Positions 49,802 to 58,931 are shown, counted from the stretch's first letter. The stretch: DNA of 64,000 nucleotides from a virus (IMGVR_UViG_3300018080_000115:1-64000), one strand, 5' to 3'. Notes: generated by a model from the letters alone, not told the origin. Made by a program: numbers and translations.

Positions 49802-50704
49802 ATGGCAAGCTTGGCACTGATTTTCTTGAAGTATGCGGCTGGCGCGGCTGGCGCAACATTCGGATTCCTGATCATGTACGCGATTTGGGGGCGATGCGAA
49901 CGATGGATTGAGATGCGGGCCGAACGCAGGCATCTTCATGAAAGGGAAAGCGGCGTATGGAATCGAATAAAGCAAAAAACCCAAGAAGAAATCGAATGGG
50001 CACAAAAGAATAATGAAGCTGTATGGACAGCTCAACAACAAGAAACCGCTGAAAAAGAACTGCCGTCCTGTCAAAACTGCGAGCGAGGGACGCATGATTA
50101 CTCTTGTGCTGATGATTGTCATGCGGGAAGCACGGATGACGATGACGCTCAATGGAAAAACGCGGCTTGGTTCTTTGAAGACGACAGCAAGTTTGAAGAA
50201 AACGAAGAGAACAGGATGGTTCCGTTTTGCATTGATGAAGAAACCGATCAGGAAACCTTTCGGCAAAATCGCATCAAGATATGTATGGACTGGATTGTCA
50301 GCAGAATCAAATCAGCTCGCCTGAACGGCTCAGCCGATTTGCGTGATTGGTACAATGATCCTCAAAGACGCGATTCGTTTCCCATTCACGCAATCTGTCG
50401 CATCTTCACCGGAATCTCTCGTCATGACGGACACTCACAAGGATTCATACGCATCCTGTTGAGCAGCCGTGATGAAGTCGAATCATGCTATCAGCACTAC
50501 AACGATCCTGAAGACGGGATGAAAGGCGGAAGCCATATCCTGTTGACCTACCATGCGACTCTGCGTGAATTCGCCGATCAGATGGTGCACCATCTGAGTC
50601 GTACCAAGCACAAGATCTTCTGTGACATCTCTCAAGAATTCCTGAAGACCGCTGATGCACCATTGTCTTCCAAGATTCAGACTCAATACAACCAAAAGGT
50701 ATAA
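49802..50704 (+). CDS. Membrane-anchored hypothetical protein, 300 aa
   Basis: One transmembrane segment near the N-terminus (LIFLKYAAGAAGATFGFLIM), then a basic stop-transfer region (RCERWIEMRAERRH), a Cys-containing linker (CQNCERG...CADDC) and a globular end (FTGISRHDGHSQGFIRILL, ADQMVHHLSRTKHKIF). The end looks related to segments of the next, much larger protein. Inferred topology: short outside N-terminus, soluble domain in the cytoplasm. Confidence 0.78.
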   Translation: MASLALIFLKYAAGAAGATFGFLIMYAIWGRCERWIEMRAERRHLHERESGVWNRIKQKTQEEIEWAQKNNEAVWTAQQQETAEKELPSCQNCERGTHDYSCADDCHAGSTDDDDAQWKNAAWFFEDDSKFEENEENRMVPFCIDEETDQETFRQNRIKICMDWIVSRIKSARLNGSADLRDWYNDPQRRDSFPIHAICRIFTGISRHDGHSQGFIRILLSSRDEVESCYQHYNDPEDGMKGGSHILLTYHATLREFADQMVHHLSRTKHKIFCDISQEFLKTADAPLSSKIQTQYNQKV

Positions 50705-50707
50705 TCC

Positions 50708-53700
50708 ATGATGGAAGCGATTTTCTTCGGCCTGTTCCTGTTGGCATTCATGCTTGGCTACTGTTTCCATATGGGAACAGCATCTTACCGCTCATTCAGA
50801 TATCGTCTTGGTCGAGCGCGAAGCATAGCTGAAATGCTTGGCATCGTCTTCGGCATCAAGCTCGAACCTGTGAAGGATAACGTTGAAGCAACCGTTTCTG
50901 AATCGGAAGAACACTTCGCATTCGGCATTGATGACATCGATGAAGATGAATCTCTTGAAGAAGAGGCGTGCAGCTCAGAAACGTGTGGAGAGCATGGCGA
51001 GCATTGCCCTAATCCATGCGGTATGTATGAAAACAAAGAAGATGCGGAATCTGAAGGTGACGGATTGGCCGTATGGACATCGAACATCTTAGATTACGAA
51101 GATGAAGCGGACTCTTTAGATGATGAAGAAATGACTCCTGAAGAAGAGGCGACGTGCAACCCTGAAGTGTGCGGCGCATATGGCTCGGACCATTGCGGAG
51201 TGTGTGCGCGTGATGACGACTGCATGATTCAAAAGATCGCAGCATGCGATCCTGAAACGTACGCGGAACCATGTTCCGCTCGAACGGTTGAAGTTGAACA
51301 GGCTGACGGATCGACCAAACAGTTCACTGTCAGCGTCCCTGCAAAGTTTATTCCAATCAATCATAATAAGCTTCTCAATCACGAAGGGCATATTCAGCAT
51401 ATCATAGACACTTTGAAGGAAGCGATCAGGCGCTGTATTTTTGAATCAATAGTGCCTTTCGACAAGATGCAGCCTTGGGCCGCTGACATCTTGATGGGAC
51501 GCGCGCCTGCCAGATTCCCTTTGGTTGCCAAGTGTTGGGAAAGAGACAGTTCGTCCAATAGAATTCGTCTTGTCATTGGTAAGTTGTCGAAACTGATTGA
51601 TATTAAGAGTGAGAGTGACCTTCATGTTCAGCACGGAGATGAATTCTATGACCCCTACATTCAATGGGAAGCCGTCCAAGAAGCCAGCGATTTTGATTAT
51701 ATCGCTAGAAATATACTATGTCTGATGAGAGATGGAACCTGGAAGGTGGAAGTGGGAGTGCATGATTCGATTGTTCACCTTGAAAGTCCGTCTGAAGAAG
51801 AAGAGTTGGATTTCTTCCAAAAACTCAATCTTGAAATGGATCAACAAGAAGTGATGAAAGAGCGTGCAGAAGTGGTTGCGATACAGGAAAAAAAGATCCG
51901 TCACAACCAACGGATCAATCAGCTTTCTCTTCTGTTCAATTCTCCCTTCAGCCTCAACGCTTCTTCACAATTTATCAAAGTGCCTATTGCTCAACTGATG
52001 GCACCAATAGGCATTCTGTCGCCTGCCCCCGAACTGGAAGCAACCGTCAAACACGTCAAATGGCTTATTGATAGAATACACGAAAAATATGCATTCTACA
52101 ATATTGATACAACAATGTCATATTGTTTTAAAATTAGCGCAATTTGGTCCAGATCATACGATGGAACAATTCGTATCGCAATATGCAGCCAGAAAATCGC
52201 AGAAGCCTATCTTGAGCGCGTTCTTTCCGATGAAGGAAAAGACGGCTACAGCATTCAACAAGACGTCTCGCTGTTCTCATTCGCCAAAGAACTTGCCGCT
52301 GCATCGCTCAAAAAAGCAGATGCAAAAGTATGGCACGGGATACATCTTCTTGTCCATGAAAGCCTGTCAGACCCTGAAGTGATGGAAGCGTTCTACAAAG
52401 CTGTGGCGGAACGTTCACAAACGACCACAAACGTAGACGAATCGGAGGAGTATCAGGTTCACGAAATCAAAGAAAAGCAAGACCGCATCATCAAGAGCGG
52501 CATCATGAACAAGGAAACCGCCTGCCCGACAACCCTTGACGTTTCCTTCGACATGTATCTTGTCCAATGGTCGAAGACCAAGCCGCAATGGGCTATTTTC
52601 AAAGAACCGTTCGAATGGCTGAAAGAAAACGATGAATATTGCCGTCGCACGAAACATTACGTTTCGGATGCATCATTCATGATTGTTCATCATCCGCGCG
52701 AAAATGACGACTTGATCTTTGATCTGACCATCGATCATCAATCAAAGTTCGATAGTCGGTTTGGATTCACAAAACCGCAGCCGCGCAAAAAAGCACTGGA
52801 CGATCATGATAAAGTAAAACAGTTATATAACTGTCCAAAAGACAAGTCGTTCAATCTTCTTGAAAAGCTGAAGGAGCTGGATTTGATCAACAACAAAGGC
52901 GGCGGTATCGTTGCACTGCCTGAATACTTGTGGTGGAACACTTCGATTCAGGAGATGGTTCGATTCCTGATGTTCTTCATAGGGTGCGGCGCAACTTTTC
53001 ATCTCAAGCCTTTTTCAACGAACGGTGGAAACATGGACACAACGGAAAACAGCCAGTCTTCTCAGTCGAATAAGAGCCATGGTGACAGCATCATCAAAGG
53101 CTTCTTTGTGGATGACGATGAATTCATAAAGAACCGTAAAATCTATCAAAAGCCTGATTTCATTCCCTACTCTTCCAGCATTGAAAACTGGCTCATCAAT
53201 CACATCAGTGCTGTTTCTCAAGAGGGCTATCATCTCTGCCGCAAGGAAGGCTTGAACAAAAAGACTTTCCGATGCTGTGTCCTTTGGCGCAAGGCATCGT
53301 TCTCCGATAGACAAGAAGGAAGTCTCATTTACACAGAAGGCGTGCGCGTCATGCTGTGCGGGCAGAGCGTGATGCAAGACCCTATGCTTAACCCATCGCG
53401 TGACAGACTGAGTGTTGGAAGTTTCAGAATCAGAAAAGACAATCCTGTTGAAGACGAAACGGATGAAAGCACGGGCGGTCATGAAGAATTCCGCTGGGAA
53501 GAGGTGGACTGGAAACAAGTTCTGGTCCAAGAAGATCGCCTGTTGAGCGAGATTGTTCAGAATCTTGTTTCCGTTTGTTCAACGGACAGCAACAAGAATC
53601 GCCTCATCTGGGTTGAGGTGCATCCGAGCATTGCGGATTATGCCAACAAAACCACTGCTGCTAAAGATGATCTTGAAAGCATCCTGGAATTGACATCCGA

Positions 53701-54142
53701 TTCGTCGCCGTCGAAGATGCCTGAAATGTACAGCAAGACTGCATCCAACATCAGTCATTGGCTTCTGGAATACATCCATAAAATGACAGGCAAATGGACC
53801 ACGACGGATTTGATTGTCGGAGCCGTCTGGTTCCAGTTTGAAGACCGAATCACGCTGCGCTTGACCGGTTCAAGCGCCCTGAAGACTCTTGTTGAATTCA
53901 GACAAATCGTACACGACAACGGATGTTGGCAAGAACAGCCTGGAAGTTATCGCATGTTCTTCCCGTTTCCAATTGAGGATGACGATCCTTACCGAAAGAC
54001 GGACATGGTCCAAGTCAACATCCCGCTGCGCGTCATCGTGGAAAACCTGCGAATACTTGCGCTGAAGGTCGAGCATGAAATCAATGTCGAAATTCGGTTC
54101 GATGCAGAATATATCGAATTGTCGAAAGGAACCGAATCATGA
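50708..54142 (+). CDS. Large membrane-anchored protein, 1144 aa
   Basis: Transmembrane start (IFFGLFLLAFMLGYCF), an acidic linker with two Cys-rich knots (CSSETCGEHGEHCPNPCG and CNPEVCGAYGSDHCGVCARD), then about 950 residues of mixed fold. Similar short patterns recur (WERDSSSNRIRLVI, IWSRSYDGTIRIAI, VWFQFEDRITLRLTG), which suggests four related modules, also found once in the preceding 300-aa protein. It ends in ATGA overlap with the ComM-like gene. No enzyme motif or family recognised. Confidence 0.78.
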   Translation: MMEAIFFGLFLLAFMLGYCFHMGTASYRSFRYRLGRARSIAEMLGIVFGIKLEPVKDNVEATVSESEEHFAFGIDDIDEDESLEEEACSSETCGEHGEHCPNPCGMYENKEDAESEGDGLAVWTSNILDYEDEADSLDDEEMTPEEEATCNPEVCGAYGSDHCGVCARDDDCMIQKIAACDPETYAEPCSARTVEVEQADGSTKQFTVSVPAKFIPINHNKLLNHEGHIQHIIDTLKEAIRRCIFESIVPFDKMQPWAADILMGRAPARFPLVAKCWERDSSSNRIRLVIGKLSKLIDIKSESDLHVQHGDEFYDPYIQWEAVQEASDFDYIARNILCLMRDGTWKVEVGVHDSIVHLESPSEEEELDFFQKLNLEMDQQEVMKERAEVVAIQEKKIRHNQRINQLSLLFNSPFSLNASSQFIKVPIAQLMAPIGILSPAPELEATVKHVKWLIDRIHEKYAFYNIDTTMSYCFKISAIWSRSYDGTIRIAICSQKIAEAYLERVLSDEGKDGYSIQQDVSLFSFAKELAAASLKKADAKVWHGIHLLVHESLSDPEVMEAFYKAVAERSQTTTNVDESEEYQVHEIKEKQDRIIKSGIMNKETACPTTLDVSFDMYLVQWSKTKPQWAIFKEPFEWLKENDEYCRRTKHYVSDASFMIVHHPRENDDLIFDLTIDHQSKFDSRFGFTKPQPRKKALDDHDKVKQLYNCPKDKSFNLLEKLKELDLINNKGGGIVALPEYLWWNTSIQEMVRFLMFFIGCGATFHLKPFSTNGGNMDTTENSQSSQSNKSHGDSIIKGFFVDDDEFIKNRKIYQKPDFIPYSSSIENWLINHISAVSQEGYHLCRKEGLNKKTFRCCVLWRKASFSDRQEGSLIYTEGVRVMLCGQSVMQDPMLNPSRDRLSVGSFRIRKDNPVEDETDESTGGHEEFRWEEVDWKQVLVQEDRLLSEIVQNLVSVCSTDSNKNRLIWVEVHPSIADYANKTTAAKDDLESILELTSDSSPSKMPEMYSKTASNISHWLLEYIHKMTGKWTTTDLIVGAVWFQFEDRITLRLTGSSALKTLVEFRQIVHDNGCWQEQPGSYRMFFPFPIEDDDPYRKTDMVQVNIPLRVIVENLRILALKVEHEINVEIRFDAEYIELSKGTES

Positions 54143-54936
54143 GCATGGAATTATCCAAGAAATGGGGCATGTTCCCTGATCCGATTGTGGGACAAGAGCA
54201 TGTGAAGCGTGCGGTTGAAGTCGCTTGCGCCGGTCTGCATCAACTATGCATTGTCGGGCCGCCCGGTTGCGGCAAGACGACATTGGGCAAATGGTGTGAG
54301 CTGATTCAAAGAGAAATCGAAGTGTTCCAAAACCCCAAAGGGGGAGGGCATATTTCTGATTTTCATCTGCTTGATGACCAGAAAGCGCGTTCCGAAACAT
54401 CATGCGCCGTGTCCATGGATTACTTGATTTGTCCATGCGGTTTCTTGACGTCCGAACAGCGTGTTTGTACATGCACAGCTGAAGAAATCATACGTTACAA
54501 TTCTCGAATGGAACGGCTGACCGATTGCGCTCAAATGCACGTTGAGTGTGCGATTCTGAAATTTTCTGAAAAAGAGGTTCGGAATTTCTTCAAGACCGGC
54601 AAGGAACGTACGCCCATCGAATCCCTCTTGGACAGGGTCAAAGCCGCTCAGCAAAGACAATTTCACCGTCAAGGCAACCCGAATTCAACAGCCTCATTCG
54701 AAGCGATCTTTCTAGGCTTCAAGGACAAGTCTCGTTCAAGCAAGATCATGAGTCTGTTCAAAATGTTCATTGATCGGCTGGGAATGAGCATGAAACAGGC
54801 GACGCATATGATTCGAGTCGCCCGAACGATTGCAGATCTCGATGAATCGGACGTCATTAAGGAAGCGCACATGCTCGAAGCAGCGCAATATCGGAGTCAG
54901 CCGATCCGAACACAATGGAAGCACGATGGCGAATAA
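54139..54936 (+). CDS. Compact ComM/Mg-chelatase-like AAA+ protein
   Basis: 265 residues. PIVGQEHVKRAVEVACAGLH then the Walker A loop IVGPPGCGKTTLG (about residues 36-48) match ComM-type AAA+ helicases. It then jumps to ICPCGFLTSEQRVCTCTAEE and IIRYNSRMERLTDCAQMHVE, equivalent to the ComM NPCPCGY...CTC...LLDRIDLHVEV region. Missing are the N-terminal Lon-like domain and the stretch with Walker B; the usual DRID arginine is altered (TDCAQ). The C-terminal helices (RVARTIADLDESDVIKEAHM) are normal. Probably binds but may not hydrolyse ATP. Confidence 0.82.
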   Translation: MSMELSKKWGMFPDPIVGQEHVKRAVEVACAGLHQLCIVGPPGCGKTTLGKWCELIQREIEVFQNPKGGGHISDFHLLDDQKARSETSCAVSMDYLICPCGFLTSEQRVCTCTAEEIIRYNSRMERLTDCAQMHVECAILKFSEKEVRNFFKTGKERTPIESLLDRVKAAQQRQFHRQGNPNSTASFEAIFLGFKDKSRSSKIMSLFKMFIDRLGMSMKQATHMIRVARTIADLDESDVIKEAHMLEAAQYRSQPIRTQWKHDGE

Positions 54937-55183
54937 ACGAGACATGCTGAAGCGGATCACGGATCTGATCAAAACGCACAAGGCAAACATTGCTAAACTG
55001 AAGTCTAAGATCAAAGATGCAGAATACAATGTTGGACTGATATCAGAACAGATGTCAGATTTTCATTTTAAGATCAGAAGGCTTCAAGAACTGTCTCGCA
55101 AGGTGATGCAAGCCAGACGCGCGAATGATGTCCAGGATGAAGTCGAGCAAGCATTGCACGAAACATGCAGCGGTGCAATCTAG
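54926..55183 (+). CDS. Coiled-coil protein, 85 aa
   Basis: MANKRDMLKRITDLIKTHKA; long coil (IAKLKSKIKDAEYNVGLIS). Overlaps the ComM-like gene by 11 bases. Unknown. Confidence 0.75.
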   Translation: MANKRDMLKRITDLIKTHKANIAKLKSKIKDAEYNVGLISEQMSDFHFKIRRLQELSRKVMQARRANDVQDEVEQALHETCSGAI

Positions 55184-55204
55184 GCAACAGCAAGGAAGGT
55201 CATT

Positions 55205-55774
55205 ATGTCGGTACTCGGAGAAATGAATCGGAATGAGCGGGAAGCATTCGCGGAAGCTGTGCGGAGTCATGCGGAAAAGCTTTACGCGATGGGATGGAGA
55301 AGCGCAGCGATTCACAACGAAAGCGAACGCCTCATGAACGGCTTCTATTTCGTCTGGCATGCGCTTTCCAATATCATCGTAGGCAATTCCAATCAAGCGG
55401 TTTTAAACCGTGATGAACAGCACAAGCTGATGTCATACATGCATGACGAAAGACGCGACGTCATGTCTGCGCTGGAAAAAATCGGCCGCTTAAAAAGAAT
55501 AAACATTCCATACGACAAAGAATCAATACACAAAGGCGATTTAGTAATAATTGAATGGAAGAACCAAGAAGGGAAGCTGATCACGCGGCAGACAGGTTTT
55601 GTTGATTCTCAAATCGATGACAAGCAGGTAATGTTGACAGGAGCTGTCAGCCCGAAAGCCTTGATCGGCCTTTCCGGACCATACTTGCTTACCGCATACA
55701 CACAAGGAAGAAACGTTCATGTCGGACGCATTCAATTGAATTACAATGGCATCTTGAAAATCAAGGAGAATTGA
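55205..55774 (+). CDS. Hypothetical protein, 189 aa
   Basis: Helical first half (MNRNEREAFAEAVRSHAEKL), beta-rich second (KGDLVIIEWKNQEG, GRIQLNYNGILKIKEN), like a small barrel. Unknown. Confidence 0.78.
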   Translation: MSVLGEMNRNEREAFAEAVRSHAEKLYAMGWRSAAIHNESERLMNGFYFVWHALSNIIVGNSNQAVLNRDEQHKLMSYMHDERRDVMSALEKIGRLKRINIPYDKESIHKGDLVIIEWKNQEGKLITRQTGFVDSQIDDKQVMLTGAVSPKALIGLSGPYLLTAYTQGRNVHVGRIQLNYNGILKIKEN

Positions 55775-55776
55775 CA

Positions 55777-56067
55777 ATGGGAAATCACCCTGATTCTTTG
55801 GCATCGATGATTGAAAAAGTTCAAACGCTGAATGCTCGCACGCGCGAATTGCATCATGAGGTGATCCGTCTGAGACGCAATTGCTACACACTGAAACAGG
55901 CAAATGATGATTTGATCAGAATCGTCGAGCATATATATGAAATGACCAACCCGAACGGCGATCCGTCTGAGGTGCGGGCGATCCTTGAAGATCTGCGCAG
56001 TTCTTGGGACAACAATATGTTGAAAGTCAAAGGCACTGACTGGAAGGAAGACGAAAATGGCGACTGA
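55777..56067 (+). CDS. Coiled-coil protein, 96 aa
   Basis: ATG after AAGGAGAATTGACA. Heptads in MIEKVQTLNARTRELHHEVI; acidic end. Overlaps the next gene. Unknown. Confidence 0.75.
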   Translation: MGNHPDSLASMIEKVQTLNARTRELHHEVIRLRRNCYTLKQANDDLIRIVEHIYEMTNPNGDPSEVRAILEDLRSSWDNNMLKVKGTDWKEDENGD

Positions 56068-56455
56068 AAAGAAGAAACAAGCCACACAAGTCATCTTTGA
56101 TGAGCACGATTCGAGCAAGACCGATGACACGCAGGCGAAGACGCCTGACGAAGAAATGGTTCAGCTTCAGCCTGAAGAAGACCCCAAAGCGGAAGCGCGC
56201 AAAGCCAAACAGAAACTGTTGACGGCTGCGCTGATGGCGCAAGGCGAATCCATGGCAAGGAAGCAGGGATATGCGAGTCTTGCCGAAGCCGCCGAATCGT
56301 TTCCCAATCCGCCAAACCCTGACGGCTTTCAGCGTCAAGACGGCAACATGTCGAGCATCACGCCGAAGCGTATAGGGAAACGGCTGCTGAAAGGCGTTTC
56401 TGGAAGCGGAAAGCCGAAGCGCGGAAGAAGAAGCGGCAAGCACGTCAAAAGGTAA
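56057..56455 (+). CDS. Charged hypothetical protein, 132 aa
   Basis: Acidic/Lys-rich start, then a helix, ending in a very basic tail (GKPKRGRRSGKHVKR) likely to bind nucleic acid. Unknown. Confidence 0.75.
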   Translation: MATEKKKQATQVIFDEHDSSKTDDTQAKTPDEEMVQLQPEEDPKAEARKAKQKLLTAALMAQGESMARKQGYASLAEAAESFPNPPNPDGFQRQDGNMSSITPKRIGKRLLKGVSGSGKPKRGRRSGKHVKR

Positions 56456-56460
56456 ACATA

Positions 56461-56964
56461 ATGAAATACAAAAAACAAGCAAAGTTCGCAGAACCGTTTG
56501 ATGCTTACCCGATCCCGGTGGACGTCGGCAAGGACGCCGCTCTGATCTTCAAAATCGATCATGACAAGAAAGCCGTACAATGGTACGGCAAGCACATGCG
56601 CGTGACGTTCAAAGGATTGAAGCGCAAAGACCTTCAAGACACGTACTTCAAGCACTGCTTTGAGACTGGAAACGGAGTGGTCATCTGGGAAGACGAGATT
56701 GAGACATGGGGCGATTATCGCTTGACTGCTCAGCATCTCGGTGAACTGCATGCTGAAGGTTGGGATGTCATGCACTCTTCATGGTGCGCATGCCGAAAGG
56801 ACAGTAGCAACAAGCCGATTGAAGATCAAACGTGCGCGGATCAGCAATGCAGTGAATGCAGGCACGCTGGACCTTTCAAGCCTTGGGAGTTTGAAACCAT
56901 CCGCATGACCGAACTGCGCGCCAAAATAGGGGAAGTCATTGGCCTGCATTGTTCCAGTTTCTGA
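56461..56964 (+). CDS. Hypothetical protein with Cys-rich end, 167 aa
   Basis: MKYKKQAKFAEPFDAYPIPV; the end carries CACRKDSSNK, CADQQCSECRHAGPF and CSS, possibly metal-binding. It overlaps the E2-like gene by 26 bases, so the two are closely coupled. Confidence 0.78.
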   Translation: MKYKKQAKFAEPFDAYPIPVDVGKDAALIFKIDHDKKAVQWYGKHMRVTFKGLKRKDLQDTYFKHCFETGNGVVIWEDEIETWGDYRLTAQHLGELHAEGWDVMHSSWCACRKDSSNKPIEDQTCADQQCSECRHAGPFKPWEFETIRMTELRAKIGEVIGLHCSSF

Positions 56965-57325
56965 ACTGCTTCCCGCCATCCCTCAGAAACGCATCCAAGA
57001 AGAGTTTGACGCCTTTCGCGCGGCGGGTGAAGACATTGCGGCGACAATTGACAGCGAACACAGGTTTGTCTTCAAAACCAAAGAGCAATGCGTTGACAGA
57101 AGCGTAACAATCAGAATCATTCTGCCTCACAGATACCCGGATGAAGCGCCGTTTGTATTTTTCGACGGCATCAAAAGAGAGGATCTTCCGCGATCCGACA
57201 ACCAATTCATCCTGTCTGGTCAGTTCATTTGGGATCGCAACATGAACGCGCTGGATATACTGAATCGATCCCGCGAATGGCTGAAATGCTATAATAGATG
57301 GTCCGAAACCGGAGTTTGGGATTGA
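56939..57325 (+). CDS. Possible E2/RWD (ubiquitin-conjugating-like) fold protein, no catalytic Cys
   Basis: 128 residues with TTG start after AGGGGAAGTCA. The order of parts follows the E2 fold: N-terminal helix (QKRIQEEFDAFRAAG), strands leading to VTIRIILPHRYPDEAPFVFF, the counterpart of the E2 hallmark (F.l.i.fP..YP..pP.v.F), then a turn and FIWDRNMNALDILNRSREWL, like the E2 W-P-x helix. The position where E2s have their Cys reads NQFILSGQF, without Cys, as in inactive variants. Found by pattern reading only; a structure comparison is needed for certainty. No E1, JAB or ubiquitin-like gene seen nearby. Confidence 0.6.
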   Translation: MACIVPVSELLPAIPQKRIQEEFDAFRAAGEDIAATIDSEHRFVFKTKEQCVDRSVTIRIILPHRYPDEAPFVFFDGIKREDLPRSDNQFILSGQFIWDRNMNALDILNRSREWLKCYNRWSETGVWD

Positions 57326-57512
57326 ACTTATATTGGAAAAGAAGTATACGAAAAGAAAGGCGAAGCCGTGCGCAAGGCAAGAAGTGTTCACTTGGAAGTG
57401 ATTGCAACGAATCGAACGAATATAAAAGAAGAAAGCTGACGGCGTCCGCGAAAACGACAATGTAAAAAAACAATACATCAAGGCGGTACAGCAGCATAAA
57501 GGAAGAAGTGTC
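57326..57512. other. Spacer with motif and possible 23-residue ORF
   Basis: GTG-started frame at about 57368-57439 (MRKARSVHLEVIATNRTNIK...) behind AAAGGCGAAGCC, ending at an ACGGCGTCC motif (57439-57447). Both are weak. Confidence 0.3.
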
Positions 57513-58289
57513 ATGGCAATCAATCCTGCGGAAGTTCTTTCGATTCTTGCTGATAGTCAATACACCCCTGAAGAATGGGACCCGGAAACCGAACCGATTC
57601 CACCAGAAGCAGTCGTCATCAAATGTGCTCTGAACAAGAAATGCGTCTTCCATCCGACTCGCTTGGAAAGCCATCGTGCCGAAGTGGTGGCCATGCTGGC
57701 ACAGCTCCACAATCGTTTCAAGCAGTCCAAGAACACAAAGGGGTGGACGTTGTTCGACATGAACAAGGACGCGACAGGGGCGAAATGGTCTGACGTCTCG
57801 ACGGCGCATCGTCTCGGATGTCTGGCTATCGGGCTCGAAGAAGCGGAGTGGGTCGGATTAGAATTCAAAGACACTCTTCCAGGCGGTCTGCCGTATTTCC
57901 TCTATCTGGACGGTGAACAAAGCAGCGGAAGCGGCATCGGCGATCAATATGAATGGTCGTCTCAAGGTATTGTGACAATCGCCAATAATATGTCAAACGT
58001 AGTTGGTTCAGGAAACATCGAATCAGGAACAATGGATGTATGGGTTGTTTGCGGAGTTGAAAACAATCAACCATATGCCGTAGCAATATTCTGTGTCATT
58101 GTTGATACAGGAACAATATCTGGAACCGGAAATCCTGCTGTCGGAGACGGATTGTTGGTAAGTGATCGAAACATCAGTTGTCGAACAGTCAACGTTGTCG
58201 ACAGTTATTATGAAGTACAAGTGACAAACAGCACAGGATACGAATCACGATTCCGTGCATTCAAACTGGCGTCTGTTACTACGGGATAA
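57513..58289 (+). CDS. LPGGxPYF-family protein with extra beta-rich tail, 258 aa
   Basis: Residues 1-133 match the next protein: VVIKCALNKKCVFHPTRLES, GWTLFDMNKD, LGCLAIGLEEAEWVGLEFKD, LPGGLPYFLYL. After GEQSSGSGIG comes a Gly/Ser/Val/Thr-rich, beta-strand-type domain of about 120 residues that is AT-richer and absent from the paralogue; it may be a fused adhesin-like module. The family is common in gut bacteria and prophages but has no known role. Confidence 0.78.
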   Translation: MAINPAEVLSILADSQYTPEEWDPETEPIPPEAVVIKCALNKKCVFHPTRLESHRAEVVAMLAQLHNRFKQSKNTKGWTLFDMNKDATGAKWSDVSTAHRLGCLAIGLEEAEWVGLEFKDTLPGGLPYFLYLDGEQSSGSGIGDQYEWSSQGIVTIANNMSNVVGSGNIESGTMDVWVVCGVENNQPYAVAIFCVIVDTGTISGTGNPAVGDGLLVSDRNISCRTVNVVDSYYEVQVTNSTGYESRFRAFKLASVTTG

Positions 58290-58320
58290 CATCAAACAAC
58301 AAATGAAAAAGCAAGAAGGG

Positions 58321-58330
58321 GGACGCCGTT
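58321..58330 (+). repeat. GGACGCCGTT motif (one of about 14)
   Basis: Lies 29 bases before the class I promoter at 58359. Other exact or near-exact intergenic copies: 10461, 13514, 27426, 30462, 30530, 33011, 37976, 39284, 41053, 42324, 43164, 43551 and 57439. Confidence 0.8.
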
Positions 58331-58358
58331 GAGAACCGACCATCATGCCATATCATGC

Positions 58359-58387
58359 TTGACTGTCTGTGATATGCCTGCTACAAA
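58359..58387 (+). promoter_or_regulatory. Class I promoter (TTGACT-17-TACAAA)
   Basis: TTGACTGTCTGTGATA at 58359, TACAAA at 58382-58387. Confidence 0.75.
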
Positions 58388-58472
58388 AAAATCAACTGAA
58401 GCAGTCAAAGGCTGTATGTTCTTGATGAAAAAACGAGCGCACCAATCGTCAACCATCAACAAGGACAGACCA

Positions 58473-58931
58473 ATGATCAGCGCCGAACGAGTTCATGAAA
58501 TTCTGAAAGATTGCCTCTACAAAGAAGAGGAACTGAATCCTGAAACGCCTGATGAACCGCCTGAAGAAGCAATCATTGCAAAAGGAATTCAAACCATTTT
58601 TGCCTTCCATCCTGAACGGCTTGAGAATCATCGAGAAGAAGTGAAAGAAATACTGGAAGAATTGCCCGAAGCATTCAGGATCAGCAAAGGCGGCGGATGG
58701 TCGTTCCTGAACATGACCACAACTCAGGAGAATATTCTTCAGAACCGCAACAGTCCTGAACCTTGGGGGGAACAAGCTGCCGCTCAAGAACTGGCGTGCC
58801 TTGCCATCGGCTTGGGTCTTGGCGAATGGATAGGAGTGGAAATGCAGGAAGCTTTACCGGGCGGCATGCCGTACTTCGTCTATTATGACGTCGAAATTCC
58901 CAACGAACACAAAGAAGAAGAATCAAGATGA
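58473..58931 (+). CDS. LPGGxPYF-family protein, 152 aa
   Basis: IIAKGIQTIFAFHPERLENH, GGGWSFLNMTTTQEN, LACLAIGLGLGEWIGVEMQE, LPGGMPYFVYY. Paralogue of 57513-58289 without the extra domain. Leader AAGGACAGACCA. Role unknown. Confidence 0.82.
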   Translation: MISAERVHEILKDCLYKEEELNPETPDEPPEEAIIAKGIQTIFAFHPERLENHREEVKEILEELPEAFRISKGGGWSFLNMTTTQENILQNRNSPEPWGEQAAAQELACLAIGLGLGEWIGVEMQEALPGGMPYFVYYDVEIPNEHKEEESR

